Positions 50,005 through 59,013 of a stretch of DNA of 64,000 nucleotides are shown piece after piece (within the stretch, counting starts at the first letter, position 1; every line of letters starts with the position of its first letter). The stretch comes from Anaeroplasma bactoclasticum (GTDB lineage: Bacteria > Bacillota_I > Bacilli_A > Acholeplasmatales > Anaeroplasmataceae): assembly GCF_003550015.1 (NCBI RefSeq), contig NZ_QXEV01000002.1:166247-230246 (forward strand). Reading direction: 5' to 3'. The position numbers and the translations under genes were made by a program. The notes under the pieces were generated by a model. That model saw only the letters and a program-made list of their open reading frames with translations. It ran no database searches and was not told the origin of the DNA.

Positions 50005-51028
50005 AATTTTAGTTACTGGTGGAGCTGGATTTATTGGTTCCAATCTATGTAAAGTATTACTTGATAGAGGTGATCAAGTAATATCTATAGATAATCTAAA
50101 TGATTATTATGATGTAAATATTAAATATTGGAGATTAGAACAATTAAATAAATATTCTAATTTTAAATTCATTAAAATGGATTTAGTAGATAAAAAGGAA
50201 TTAATGGATTTATTTGAGTGTGAGCATTTTGATATTGTAGTTAATCTAGCTGCCCAAGCTGGAGTTAGATACTCAATTACAAATCCAGATGCATATATTA
50301 ATTCTAATTTAATTGGATTCTATAACATTCTAGAAGCTTGTAGACACTATCCTGTGAAGCATTTAGTATATGCTTCATCATCTAGTGTGTATGGATCTAA
50401 TAAGAAAGTACCATATTCTACAGATGATAAAGTAGATAATCCAGTATCCTTATATGCTGCAACCAAGAAGAGCAATGAGCTTATGGCTCATGCTTATTCA
50501 AAGTTATATAATATACCATGTACTGGATTAAGATTCTTTACAGTATATGGACCTGCAGGAAGACCAGATATGGCATACTTTGGTTTCACAAATAAATTAA
50601 TTAAGGGTGAAACTATTCAAATCTTTAATTATGGAAACTGCTTAAGAGATTTTACTTATGTAGATGATATAGTTGAAGGTGTAAAAAGAGTTATTGATAA
50701 GGCACCTGAAAAGAAGGATGGGGAGGATGGATTACCAATTCCTCCATATAAGGTTTATAACATTGGAAATAATCATCCAGAAAGTCTATTAGACTTTGTT
50801 CAAATTCTTCAAGAAGAATTAATCAAAGCTAAAGTATTACCTGAGGATTATGATTTTGAAGCTCATAAGAAGCTAGTTCCAATGCAAGCTGGAGATGTAC
50901 CTGTAACTTATGCAGATACTACTGATTTAGAAAGAGATTTCGGATTTAAGCCTGCAACTCCACTTAGAGAAGGCTTAAGAAAATTTGCAGAGTGGTACAA
51001 AGAATTCTATAAAGTAGAGTGTAAATAA
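49997..51028 (+). CDS. UDP-glucuronate 4-epimerase-type NAD-dependent epimerase
   Basis: A 343-residue extended SDR. TGGAGFIGSNL, the DNLNDYYDVNIK block characteristic of UDP-GlcA 4-epimerases, ASSSSVYGSNKKVPYS and YAATKKSNELMAHAYSKLY (catalytic Tyr and Lys) are present. It would convert UDP-glucuronate, made by the Ugd fusion at 54913, to UDP-galacturonate. It overlaps the flippase remnant by 8 bases and ends the AT-rich cassette; its codon use again resembles the flanks. Confidence 0.88.
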   Translation: MSKILVTGGAGFIGSNLCKVLLDRGDQVISIDNLNDYYDVNIKYWRLEQLNKYSNFKFIKMDLVDKKELMDLFECEHFDIVVNLAAQAGVRYSITNPDAYINSNLIGFYNILEACRHYPVKHLVYASSSSVYGSNKKVPYSTDDKVDNPVSLYAATKKSNELMAHAYSKLYNIPCTGLRFFTVYGPAGRPDMAYFGFTNKLIKGETIQIFNYGNCLRDFTYVDDIVEGVKRVIDKAPEKKDGEDGLPIPPYKVYNIGNNHPESLLDFVQILQEELIKAKVLPEDYDFEAHKKLVPMQAGDVPVTYADTTDLERDFGFKPATPLREGLRKFAEWYKEFYKVECK

Positions 51029-51042
51029 CAATACGCTTTCAT

Positions 51043-51073
51043 AAACACCATTATTTGATGGTGTTTTATTTTT
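51043..51073 (+). terminator. Intrinsic terminator
   Basis: AAACACCAT / ATGGTGTTT hairpin with a 6-base loop, then TATTTTTATTT. Confidence 0.85.
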
Positions 51074-51086
51074 ATTTGAAATAGTG

Positions 51087-51137
51087 TATAATACTTATGT
51101 TTGTAGCAAACTGTTAACTTATGTTAACAAATTGCTA
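51087..51137 (+). promoter_or_regulatory. Promoter -10 and leader hairpin of the PRTase-flippase operon
   Basis: TATAAT at 51087-51092 in the context AGTGTATAAT; the -35 would fall in the terminator T-tract. A long imperfect hairpin follows at 51104-51137, TAGCAA..GTTAAC-TTAT-GTTAAC..TTGCTA, inside the untranslated leader. Confidence 0.5.
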
Positions 51138-51168
51138 AGTTTTGATGAAAGGATGCATATGTTAAGGT

Positions 51169-52131
51169 ATGAATTATCGTAGTTTTTCAGATTTGAGTTC
51201 ATTAATTGAAAATAATATACAAAACATTCCTTGGGACATTGATTTAGTAGTTGGTGTTCCTAGGTCTGGATTATTAGTTGCAAATATGATTGCTTTATTA
51301 ATGAATAAGACTTTAACAGATCTAAATGGATACTTAGATAATCGCTTAATCGCTTCTGGAAAAACAAAAAATGTTTCTCCAAAGCTACCCAAGGATTGTA
51401 AGAAAGTATTGATTGTAGAAGATTCAGTAGCTAGTGGTGCATCAATTATTAGTTGTAAGGAAAAAATGTCTTCCATTAAAGATGTAGAATTTATATATTT
51501 AGCAGCCTATGTTGAACCAGGAAAAGAGAAAATGGTTGATATATTCTTTGAAATATTACCTCAACCTAGAGTCTTTGAATGGAATCTATTCCATCATAAG
51601 GGAGTAATTTCAAATAGCTGCTTCGACATTGATGGAGTATTATGTATTGATCCTACTAATGAACAAAATGATGATGGAGATAAATATATTGATTTTATCA
51701 AAAATGCAGAAGTAAAGATGCTTCCTACTGTAAAGATTGATAAGATTGTAACTAGCCGTTTAGAAAAGTATAGATCTTATACAGAAGAATGGTTAAAGAA
51801 AAATAATATTGAATATAATGAATTAGTTATGCTAAATGCTACTGCAGAAGAAAGAAGAGAAAAGAATCTTCATGCTTCATTTAAGGCAGAAGTATATAAG
51901 AATAGTAAGGATGAATTATTCATTGAAAGTGAAATAAATCAGGCTATTGATATTAATAAAATATCTGGTAAGCCTGTTTACTGCACGGAGAATAATTATA
52001 TGTATGATGGTTCTAAAGAATATCTAAAGATGGAATCTAGAAAAAGAGGCTTTAAGGCATTCTTATTAAAGTTTAGATTAGTTCGTTATTTAAATAAGAA
52101 AAGGAAGAATCGTAAGAATGGTACTAAATAA
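51169..52131 (+). CDS. Phosphoribosyltransferase - HAD-like fusion protein
   Basis: Residues 1-135 are a type I phosphoribosyltransferase domain, with VVGVPRSGLLVA near 26 and the PRPP motif VLIVEDSVASGAS near 80. Residues 145-300 begin SCFDIDGVLC, a DxDG motif like HAD-type phosphatases, followed by EYNELVML. Such fusions occur in surface-polysaccharide loci but have no established reaction. AAAGGA lies 14 bases before this ATG, and a short frame MLRYELS starting at 51159 overlaps it. Confidence 0.75.
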   Translation: MNYRSFSDLSSLIENNIQNIPWDIDLVVGVPRSGLLVANMIALLMNKTLTDLNGYLDNRLIASGKTKNVSPKLPKDCKKVLIVEDSVASGASIISCKEKMSSIKDVEFIYLAAYVEPGKEKMVDIFFEILPQPRVFEWNLFHHKGVISNSCFDIDGVLCIDPTNEQNDDGDKYIDFIKNAEVKMLPTVKIDKIVTSRLEKYRSYTEEWLKKNNIEYNELVMLNATAEERREKNLHASFKAEVYKNSKDELFIESEINQAIDINKISGKPVYCTENNYMYDGSKEYLKMESRKRGFKAFLLKFRLVRYLNKKRKNRKNGTK

Positions 52132-53632
52132 AGAAAGAAACGCTAGAATTAGCGTTGCTTGGGGCTTTATCTTTAAGATTGTTTCATTAGTATGTCCATT
52201 TATTATTAGAACTCTTCTTATTAAAATAATGGGCTCTGAGTATTCAGGCTTAGGAAGCTTATTTACTTCCATTTTGCAAGTGTTAAGCTTAGCTGAATTA
52301 GGCTTTGGAACTGCAATGGTTTATTCTATGTATAAACCAGTTGCACAGGATGATAAGAGTAAATTATCTGCAATACTAAAGTATTATAGAAAAATATACT
52401 ATATTATCAGTATAATCATTTTAGTTGCTGGCGCAGCTGTATTACCATTTTTGAAATTCTTGGTGAAAGATGATGTTCCAAGCTCAGTTAATTTATATAT
52501 TCTATATGGAATATATGTATTAAATACATTTATAAGCTATTTTGGATTAGCTTATAGAGCATCTCTTTTATCTGCATATCAAAGAGAAGATATAAACTCT
52601 ATAGCAAACCTAATTGTAAATGTTTTATTATATGCAGCTCAAATTATTGTTTTAATCATACATCCTAACTATTATTTATTCATTATATTTTTACCTATTA
52701 CTACATTACTATTAAATGTAATAAAATACTTTTACGTAAAAAAGAAATATAAAGATATCACCCCAACTGGTGAGCTTGATGAAGATGTAAGAAAAGAAAT
52801 TAAAACCAATATGGCAGCACTATTGTGCCATAAGGTTGGTGGAGTAGTTGTTAATAGTGCTGACAATATTGTAATTTCTGCATTCTTGGGACTTGTTGTA
52901 TTGTCTAACTACAATAATTATTATTATCTATTAAGTGCGATATCCGCATTTATTATAATTATTTTTACATCACTTTGCGCTGGTGTTGGTAATTCATTAA
53001 TTGTAAAAACAAAAGAAGAAAATGAAAGATTCTTTAATCGAGTATTTTTGATAAATTGTGTTGTTGTTTCTTTCTGCACAATTTGCTTTTTCAACCTTTA
53101 TCAATTGTTTGTTGAATTTTGGGTTGGAAAAGAATTAATGTTTGATTTCTTTACAGTTATTTTATTCTGTATTTATTTCTATTTACATATGATAAGAAGA
53201 ACAATTATCATGTATAGAGATGCCTTTGGAGCTTGGAAGGATAATAAGATACAACCAATTGTATCCTGTATCTTCAATTTAATTGTTAATATTATATTAG
53301 TTAATTTTATAGGTATTTATGGTATTTTAATTTCTACAATATTATCTATGGTATTAATTGATATTCCCTGGGAGACAATTACTTTCTTTAAGAATATTTC
53401 CAAATATTCTCCAAAGAAATACATAATCTTTGGTGTAAGTTTTATTATATCAACAACTATAAGTTGTTTAATCTGTTATTTTATACCATTTAATGTAGAG
53501 AATCTTATAGTAAATATGATTATAAATTTAGGTGTATCTATAGCTATATTTGGTTTGATTCAAGGACCAATGTATATCGTATTTAAAAGAATGAATAGAA
53601 AAGTATACAATATAGATATGTATAAATCATAG
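52118..53632 (+). CDS. Wzx-type polysaccharide flippase, intact second copy
   Basis: A 504-residue membrane protein with about fourteen helices of the MATE-like flippase fold (VAWGFIFKIVSLVCPFIIRT, SGLGSLFTSILQVLSLAELGFG in part, HMIRRTIIMYRDAFGAWKDNK). It moves undecaprenyl-linked repeat units across the membrane. It is not closely similar to the broken flippase at 48470, so it belongs to another subgroup and may serve a second polymer or substitute. It overlaps the previous gene by 14 bases. Confidence 0.88.
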   Translation: MVLNKERNARISVAWGFIFKIVSLVCPFIIRTLLIKIMGSEYSGLGSLFTSILQVLSLAELGFGTAMVYSMYKPVAQDDKSKLSAILKYYRKIYYIISIIILVAGAAVLPFLKFLVKDDVPSSVNLYILYGIYVLNTFISYFGLAYRASLLSAYQREDINSIANLIVNVLLYAAQIIVLIIHPNYYLFIIFLPITTLLLNVIKYFYVKKKYKDITPTGELDEDVRKEIKTNMAALLCHKVGGVVVNSADNIVISAFLGLVVLSNYNNYYYLLSAISAFIIIIFTSLCAGVGNSLIVKTKEENERFFNRVFLINCVVVSFCTICFFNLYQLFVEFWVGKELMFDFFTVILFCIYFYLHMIRRTIIMYRDAFGAWKDNKIQPIVSCIFNLIVNIILVNFIGIYGILISTILSMVLIDIPWETITFFKNISKYSPKKYIIFGVSFIISTTISCLICYFIPFNVENLIVNMIINLGVSIAIFGLIQGPMYIVFKRMNRKVYNIDMYKS

Positions 53633-53647
53633 AAAGGATTTTTATCT

Positions 53648-54814
53648 ATGAAAGTATTAGTTATTAATTCTTATTATTATCCTAATATTATTGGTGGAGC
53701 TGAAAGATCTACTCAATTAATTGCTGAAGGTATGAAAAGAGCAGGACACGATGTAATGGTGTTTTGTTTAAAGCATGCAAAAGATGAAGAAGTTAATGGA
53801 GTAAAAATCTATAGAGCTAATCCTGGTAAATTTAATGTAGATATTAGAATCAATGATAAGGGTAATTTCTTTCAAAAATTAAAGAATAAATTGGTTGAAA
53901 CAAATAATAAAACCATTTATAAAGAATTAATAAAAGTAATTGATGAATTTAAGCCTGATGTAGCCCATTTGAACAATCTATATGGACTATCTCCAATTGT
54001 ATGGAAGGCACTAAAAGAAAAAGGTGTTAAGGAAGTTCAAACTGTTAGAGATTATTGGTTCTTTGATGGCTTTAGCTATAAGAGTAAGAATTTCTTATTC
54101 AAAATGTATCATAAGCATTATTTTAAGAAATACTCTAAATTTGTTGATATAGTTACTGCCCCATCTTTAGCCACATTAGATGTTGCTAAAAAATCTAATT
54201 TATTTAAAAATGCTAAATTCCATTTTGTAAATAATGGAATTGAATTTGATTTAAATAAAACCTTTGAATTAATCAATAAGAAAAAGAATCAAAATATAAA
54301 TGAATACACATATTTATTTGCTGGAACATTAGTTGAAAAGAAAGGTATCTTAAATCTAATTGAAGCATTCAATTTATTAAAAGATAATAAATATAAGCTT
54401 AAAATATGTGGAGATGGACCATTAAAGGATAAAGTAATAGAAGCTACGAGTAAAAATTCAAATATTACTTATTTAGGTAAAATCAATAAAGAACAACTAT
54501 ATAAGGAATATGAATCTTCCAATATAGTGGTTGTACCAAGTTTATGGGTAGAACCATTTGGTATGGTTGTAATTGAAGCTATGATTAATGGTTGTGTTGT
54601 TATTGGCACAAACTATGGTGGCATCCATGAAATCATATCTAATATAAAAGGTGGATTAGAAGTAGATCCTAATAATATTAATGAATTATCGAATGCATTA
54701 AAAGCTGTTGCAGATACAAACGTAATAAATGATTTATTAACTAAAATAGAAAAAAGTATTGATTGTTATCAAATTGATAATACAATTAAGAAATATTTAG
54801 AATTGTATAAATAA
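53648..54814 (+). CDS. Glycosyltransferase family 4
   Basis: A 388-residue GT-B enzyme: NSYYYPNIIGGAERSTQ at the start, AHLNNLYGLSP near residue 103, FAGTLVEKKGILNLIEAF near 228 and VPSLWVEPFGMVVIEAM near 298 (EX7E region). It probably adds one sugar of the repeat unit. AAAGGA precedes the ATG. Confidence 0.88.
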   Translation: MKVLVINSYYYPNIIGGAERSTQLIAEGMKRAGHDVMVFCLKHAKDEEVNGVKIYRANPGKFNVDIRINDKGNFFQKLKNKLVETNNKTIYKELIKVIDEFKPDVAHLNNLYGLSPIVWKALKEKGVKEVQTVRDYWFFDGFSYKSKNFLFKMYHKHYFKKYSKFVDIVTAPSLATLDVAKKSNLFKNAKFHFVNNGIEFDLNKTFELINKKKNQNINEYTYLFAGTLVEKKGILNLIEAFNLLKDNKYKLKICGDGPLKDKVIEATSKNSNITYLGKINKEQLYKEYESSNIVVVPSLWVEPFGMVVIEAMINGCVVIGTNYGGIHEIISNIKGGLEVDPNNINELSNALKAVADTNVINDLLTKIEKSIDCYQIDNTIKKYLELYK

Positions 54815-54846
54815 AAATGTAACAAAGAATTTCATAACAAAATTAT

Positions 54847-54889
54847 TTGACTAAAAATTCAAATGGATATATAATCTATTTGAATTTTT
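54847..54889 (+). promoter_or_regulatory. Promoter embedded in a palindrome, upstream of HTH-Ugd
   Basis: TTGACT (54847-54852), 17 bases, TATAAT (54870-54875), near consensus. An inverted repeat AAAAATTCAAAT (54853-54864) / ATTTGAATTTTT (54878-54889), extended inward by GGAT / ATC(T), fills the spacer and brackets the -10. The arms plus T-run could also act as terminator for the preceding gene. The start codon is only 23 bases downstream. Autorepression by the HTH of the encoded protein is the simplest reading (inference). Confidence 0.75.
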
Positions 54890-54912
54890 TTATTTCAAAC
54901 AAGGAGATAACT

Positions 54913-56391
54913 ATGAAAAAGTTTAATTCGGAGAAGTTTGCAAAAGATATTTATAAATTAAGAAAAGAAAAAAAGTATTCTCAAACATATATAGAAGAAA
55001 AAACTGGTATTTCTAGAATCATTTTAGGTAAAATGGAAAAAAATGAATTCATGCCATCTATTGAAAAAGTAGAATTATTGTGTGAATTATTTGATCTAGA
55101 ACCTATTAATTATTTTATGGAAGAGGAAAAGGTAAAGAGTATTGATTCTAAACCAGTAAATATTGCAGTTGCAGGTACAGGCTATGTAGGATTATCCTTA
55201 GCTGTATTACTTGCACAGCATAATCATGTAACTGCTGTTGATGTTATACCTGAAAAGGTAGAAAAGATTAATAATCATATATCTCCTATTCAGGATGATT
55301 ATATTGAATTATATTTGAAGGAGAAGAAACTTGATTTAGTTGCAACTACAGATGCGAAGGAAGCATATAAGAATGCAGAAATTGTCATCATCGCAACTCC
55401 AACAAATTATGATTCTAAAAGAAATTTCTTTGATACAAAATATGTTGAACAGGTAATTGAATTAGTATTAAGTGTTAACCCTAATGCAATTATGATTATT
55501 AAATCTACAATTCCAGTAGGTTACACTGGAAGTGTAAGAAAGAAATATAATACAAATAATATTTTATTCTCTCCAGAGTTCTTAAGAGAATCTAAAGCAT
55601 TATATGACAATCTATATCCATCAAGAATTATTGTTGGATACCCTAAGGGAGATGAAAAGCTACTTAGCTATGCTAAGAAGTTTGCATCACTTTTACAGGA
55701 AGGCGCAATCAAAGAAGATATTCCAACTTTATTTGTTGGCTTAACTGAGGCAGAGGCAGTAAAGCTATTTGCGAATACCTACCTAGCTCTTCGTGTAGCT
55801 TACTTTAATGAGCTAGATACTTATGCTGAAACGAAGGGTTTAAATACTAAAGATATTATTGATGGAGTATGCCTAGACCCAAGAATTGGTAATTTCTATA
55901 ATAACCCATCCTTTGGTTATGGTGGATATTGTCTTCCAAAGGATACAAAGCAGTTAAAGGCTAATTTTGCTGATGTACCAGAAAATCTAATTTCAGCTAT
56001 CGTAGAATCCAATAGAACTAGAAAGGATTTCATCGCTGATGAAATCTTAGCTAAGGCTGGATTCTTTGGCTTTGACTATGAGATGGGATTAGGTGGAATT
56101 CCAGGTAAGCCTGTAACCATTGGTATTTTTAGATTAACTATGAAATCCAATAGTGATAACTTTAGACAATCTGCCATTCAAGGTGTAATTAAAAGATTAA
56201 GAGCTAAAGGCGCTAATGTAATTATTTATGAACCAACACTAAAGGATGAATATTTCTTTGAAAATAAAGTAATTCATGATCTAAATGATTTCAAAAACAT
56301 CTCAGATGTTATTGTTGCGAATAGATATGAACCATTACTTGATGATGTAGAAGATAAAGTATATACAAGAGATTTATTTAGAAGAGATTAA
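54913..56391 (+). CDS. ugd: HTH (XRE) - UDP-glucose 6-dehydrogenase fusion
   Basis: Residues 1-70 are an XRE-type helix-turn-helix ([23 protein letters not shown], given in part, then [16 protein letters not shown]). Residues 79-492 are UDP-glucose/GDP-mannose dehydrogenase: NAD motif [33 protein letters not shown] and [14 protein letters not shown], with the catalytic Cys at about residue 340. It oxidises UDP-glucose to UDP-glucuronate, the substrate of the epimerase at 49997. ATG 54913 follows AAGGAG; the upstream in-frame ATG would start inside the promoter. A regulator fused to a precursor enzyme is unusual. Confidence 0.9.
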   Translation: MKKFNSEKFAKDIYKLRKEKKYSQTYIEEKTGISRIILGKMEKNEFMPSIEKVELLCELFDLEPINYFMEEEKVKSIDSKPVNIAVAGTGYVGLSLAVLLAQHNHVTAVDVIPEKVEKINNHISPIQDDYIELYLKEKKLDLVATTDAKEAYKNAEIVIIATPTNYDSKRNFFDTKYVEQVIELVLSVNPNAIMIIKSTIPVGYTGSVRKKYNTNNILFSPEFLRESKALYDNLYPSRIIVGYPKGDEKLLSYAKKFASLLQEGAIKEDIPTLFVGLTEAEAVKLFANTYLALRVAYFNELDTYAETKGLNTKDIIDGVCLDPRIGNFYNNPSFGYGGYCLPKDTKQLKANFADVPENLISAIVESNRTRKDFIADEILAKAGFFGFDYEMGLGGIPGKPVTIGIFRLTMKSNSDNFRQSAIQGVIKRLRAKGANVIIYEPTLKDEYFFENKVIHDLNDFKNISDVIVANRYEPLLDDVEDKVYTRDLFRRD

Positions 56392-56420
56392 AAAAGATAG
56401 GCAAGCTTGCCTATCTTTTA
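56390..56420. terminator. Bidirectional intrinsic terminator
   Basis: Perfect dyad AAAAGATAGGCAAG / CTTGCCTATCTTTT between convergent genes; the A-tract and T-tract let it work on both strands. It overlaps the stop codon of the minus-strand gene. Confidence 0.9.
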
Positions 56421-56948
56421 ATTTGTATTTACAATATATTCTTTATCTATTTCGCTTCGTCTTTTGTAATAATCACTTGTGGAACAAATGAATTTTGCAG
56501 GAGAACCAGCATATACACCATTACTCTTTAAATCCTTTGTGACAATAGAACCAGCACCAACGATTACATTATCTCCAATAGTTACTCCTGGTAAAATAAT
56601 GGTTCTTTGTCCTATGAAGCTCCATTTTCCAATTCTTATCTCTTTTTGAATTCTAAATTCTTTATTATAATTTGCCTCACATGCATAATATCCATATTCA
56701 ATTGCATGATCATGAGTCAAAAGTAAGCAATTTGAAGTAATAGTTGTGCCTTCTCCAATAAATATTTTTGCAGTTGTATCAAAATATACATCTGATGCAA
56801 TAAATCTTGGTAATTGTGATTCAAATTGTACTCCATATTTTTTATATATTTTACATAAATGCTTCATATACTTTTTTCTTCCGAAAACAGTATACATTTT
56901 TAAATTCTTAATATGCATTTTTTTAAATAGTCTACCTAATTTTCCCAT
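56418..56948 (-). CDS. Maltose/galactoside O-acetyltransferase-like hexapeptide protein
   Basis: A 176-residue left-handed beta-helix acyltransferase with AKIFIGEGTTITSNCLLLTHDHAIEYG (in part), GKWSFIGQRTIILPGVTIGDNVIVGAGSIVTKDL and AGSPAKFI near the end. It probably O-acetylates a polysaccharide sugar. This is the only clear minus-strand gene in the locus. The start is the ATG at 56946-56948 with GAGGT six bases upstream; the GTG four codons earlier overlaps that site. Confidence 0.85.
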   Translation of the reverse strand: MGKLGRLFKKMHIKNLKMYTVFGRKKYMKHLCKIYKKYGVQFESQLPRFIASDVYFDTTAKIFIGEGTTITSNCLLLTHDHAIEYGYYACEANYNKEFRIQKEIRIGKWSFIGQRTIILPGVTIGDNVIVGAGSIVTKDLKSNGVYAGSPAKFICSTSDYYKRRSEIDKEYIVNTN

Positions 56949-57106
56949 GATATACCTCACATCTAAACTGAATGTATTTTATCATTTATAAAAAGAAGAA
57001 TCAACTTACACGCTTATTATTTTTATATATAAAATTATTAAATCATTTTTGTTATTTAAAATATCTAATATATTATTGTATAATATCAGTAATGGAGATT
57101 AAGTAT

Positions 57107-58162
57107 ATGGTTGTATTTGAATGTATAAAATCAGTAATAGAAAATGAGAATAAGAAATATGTAGTTGATGAGGATTCTCTAAGAATTGCAAATGAATCTC
57201 ATCTATTACCCTTTTTATATCTATCTATGGATGAAAATACATCTATAGATATAAAAGAACAAATACAATCAAAATTTAATGCTTATATTTTATATGATTC
57301 CATGCTCGATATAGAATATAATAGATTCATTAAATTAATGGATGATAATGGAATTAAATATTCCATATTAAAGGGATTTCATTTAAGAAAATATTATCCT
57401 AAATCCTTTTTAAGATTTATGTGTGATATTGATGTATTAGTAGATAAAAAGGATTTCTATAAGGCAGGTAAAATCTTAATAGATTTAGGCTATTCTAAGG
57501 GAGAATTTACAAATCATGATCAAGGCTATATTAAAAATCCATTTAATATAGAACTTCATTATAGATTGATTTCACAAAAGGAATATGGAGGATCATATTT
57601 TAAGAATCCATTTTCATTAATGATGAAAATAGAGAATTCAAATGAATATATCTTTAAAAGAAAAGAAGATGAATATTTATATTATTATTGTCATCTTTTA
57701 AAGCATTATGAGGAATATGGTATTGGCTTTAGGAATTTTATTGATTTATATTTATTCTTAAAAAATAATAAATTAGATTATGAATACATTCATAAAATAT
57801 ATAAAATGACTAGCTTTTATGACGATTGTATCTATTTAGAAGAATATATAAAAGATTTATTCACAGAAAAAGAAGAATATAAAGAATTCACTAATAAGCT
57901 ATTACATGATAAAACCTATGGCTCTATGCATCAAATGATGGAAAGGGAGCTTGAGCATGACTCAACGATAAAATGGTTATTCAAAAAAGTATTCCCTAAT
58001 ATAGCTTATATGAAGAATAGATATTCTATATTAAGACATAAAATAGGCTATATATTATTACCATTCTTATATATTCATCACTGGTTTTATTATGGAGTAG
58101 TAAAACTAAAATATTCTATTAAAAAATATAAATATGCAAAAAAGATAAAGAAAGAAGAATGA
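57107..58162 (+). CDS. Nucleotidyltransferase-fold family protein (NTP_transf_5-like)
   Basis: A 351-residue protein of the uncharacterised nucleotidyltransferase family often found in capsule loci. YSILKGFHLRKYYP near residue 84 and RFMCDIDVLVDKKDF near 103 contain the metal-binding D-x-D pair. The C-terminal third has a basic amphipathic end (KKYKYAKKIKKEE). ATG 57107 follows GGAG at nine bases; the reading frame extends upstream without a ribosome binding site. A TATAAT at 57079-57084 could start transcription. Substrate is unknown. Confidence 0.77.
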   Translation: MVVFECIKSVIENENKKYVVDEDSLRIANESHLLPFLYLSMDENTSIDIKEQIQSKFNAYILYDSMLDIEYNRFIKLMDDNGIKYSILKGFHLRKYYPKSFLRFMCDIDVLVDKKDFYKAGKILIDLGYSKGEFTNHDQGYIKNPFNIELHYRLISQKEYGGSYFKNPFSLMMKIENSNEYIFKRKEDEYLYYYCHLLKHYEEYGIGFRNFIDLYLFLKNNKLDYEYIHKIYKMTSFYDDCIYLEEYIKDLFTEKEEYKEFTNKLLHDKTYGSMHQMMERELEHDSTIKWLFKKVFPNIAYMKNRYSILRHKIGYILLPFLYIHHWFYYGVVKLKYSIKKYKYAKKIKKEE

Positions 58163-58191
58163 AAAGGAACTGTTAGCACCAGTTCTTTTTT
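58163..58191 (+). terminator. Intrinsic terminator at the end of the capsule locus
   Basis: GAACTG / CAGTTC hairpin with a 7-base loop, followed by six T. Confidence 0.82.
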
Positions 58192-58298
58192 AGTATTTTT
58201 AAATAATTGTGGTGCATAAAATTAATAATAACAACGCAAAAACGGTGATTTTGTGTTATAATTATAGAAATTGAAATTTATTCAATGGAATAATTTTG

Positions 58299-58351
58299 AA
58301 AGGAGCACCATTTAGAATAATCTAAATGCTTGTATTCGTGCAATTATGAGG
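58299..58351 (+). promoter_or_regulatory. Leader hairpin and 7-codon upstream ORF before the CotH lipoprotein
   Basis: AAAGGAG (58299-58305), then ATTTAGA-ATAA-TCTAAAT (58312-58329), whose right arm contains ATG 58328. The seven-codon frame MLVFVQL stops at TGA 58349-58351 and overlaps the ATG of the lipoprotein at 58346. The lipoprotein ATG has no ribosome binding site of its own. Confidence 0.42.
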
Positions 58352-58960
58352 AAAAGTGTTGTTTTTTTATTTGGAATATTTCTTTTATTGATACTATCAA
58401 GCTGCTCAAAGAAATGCGAGCATCAAAATATTATTATCGATAAAGGATATGCAGCAACATGCACGGATAGTGGACTTACTGATGGCTCCCATTGTAAGGA
58501 TTGTGGTGAAATTCTTGAAGCACAGGTGGTGATTGAGGCTTTAGGACACAAGGAAAAAGAGGCTTTTGGTGTTGCACCAAGCTGTACTGAGCCAGGCTTA
58601 ACACCAGAGATATATTGCGAGGTGTGTAACAAGATTTTAAAGTCGCAAGAGGTAATAGATCCATTAGGACATCATTATGTTGAGGATTTAGCAGTTTCCC
58701 CAACATGTACAAAACCAGGCTTGACAAAAGGCAGCCACTGCGAAACATGTGGAAAAGTATTCGTTGCGCAAGAAGAAATTGCAATGGTAGATCATAAAGT
58801 TATAGAGGATCCTATGGTTGCCCCAACCTGTACAAAACCAGGGTTGACACAAGGTAGCCACTGCGAAACATGTGGAAAAGTACTAATTGCACAGGAGGAA
58901 ATTGCCCCACTTGGTCATAAAGTTGTAGAGGACCCTATGGTTGCCCCCAACGATTTATGA
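58346..58960 (+). pseudogene. CotH-kinase lipoprotein, part 1: signal peptide and Cys-rich repeats
   Basis: A lipoprotein signal peptide with lipobox LSSC (Cys near residue 20) is followed by four full copies of a 41-residue repeat of the form (A/S)(P)xCTxxGLTxGSHCxxCGxxxxxQ, and the start of a fifth. In copy 5 a run of five C (58944-58948) replaces the four C of copy 4, shifts the frame and ends it at 58960. Removing one C restores VAPTIYECGLTEGSHC and joins part 2. A role outside the cell, anchored to the membrane, is expected. Confidence 0.75.
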
Positions 58961-59013
58961 ATGCGGTCTAACAGAAGGTTCCCATTGTGAGGTTTGTGGT
59001 GAGGTAATCGTTA
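58418..59013 (+). repeat. Tandem 41-residue (123-bp) Cys-rich repeats
   Basis: Five units, the best conserved being units 3 and 4 (about 58675-58920), each carrying CTKPGLT and GSHCETCGKV. Paired CxxC and single Cys suggest structural metal binding or disulfides outside the cell. Confidence 0.75.

Noticed and set aside
58423..58784. Minus-strand ORFs opposite the CotH Cys-rich repeats
   Set aside because: Open only because the 123-bp repeat has no stops in that frame; no start signals.
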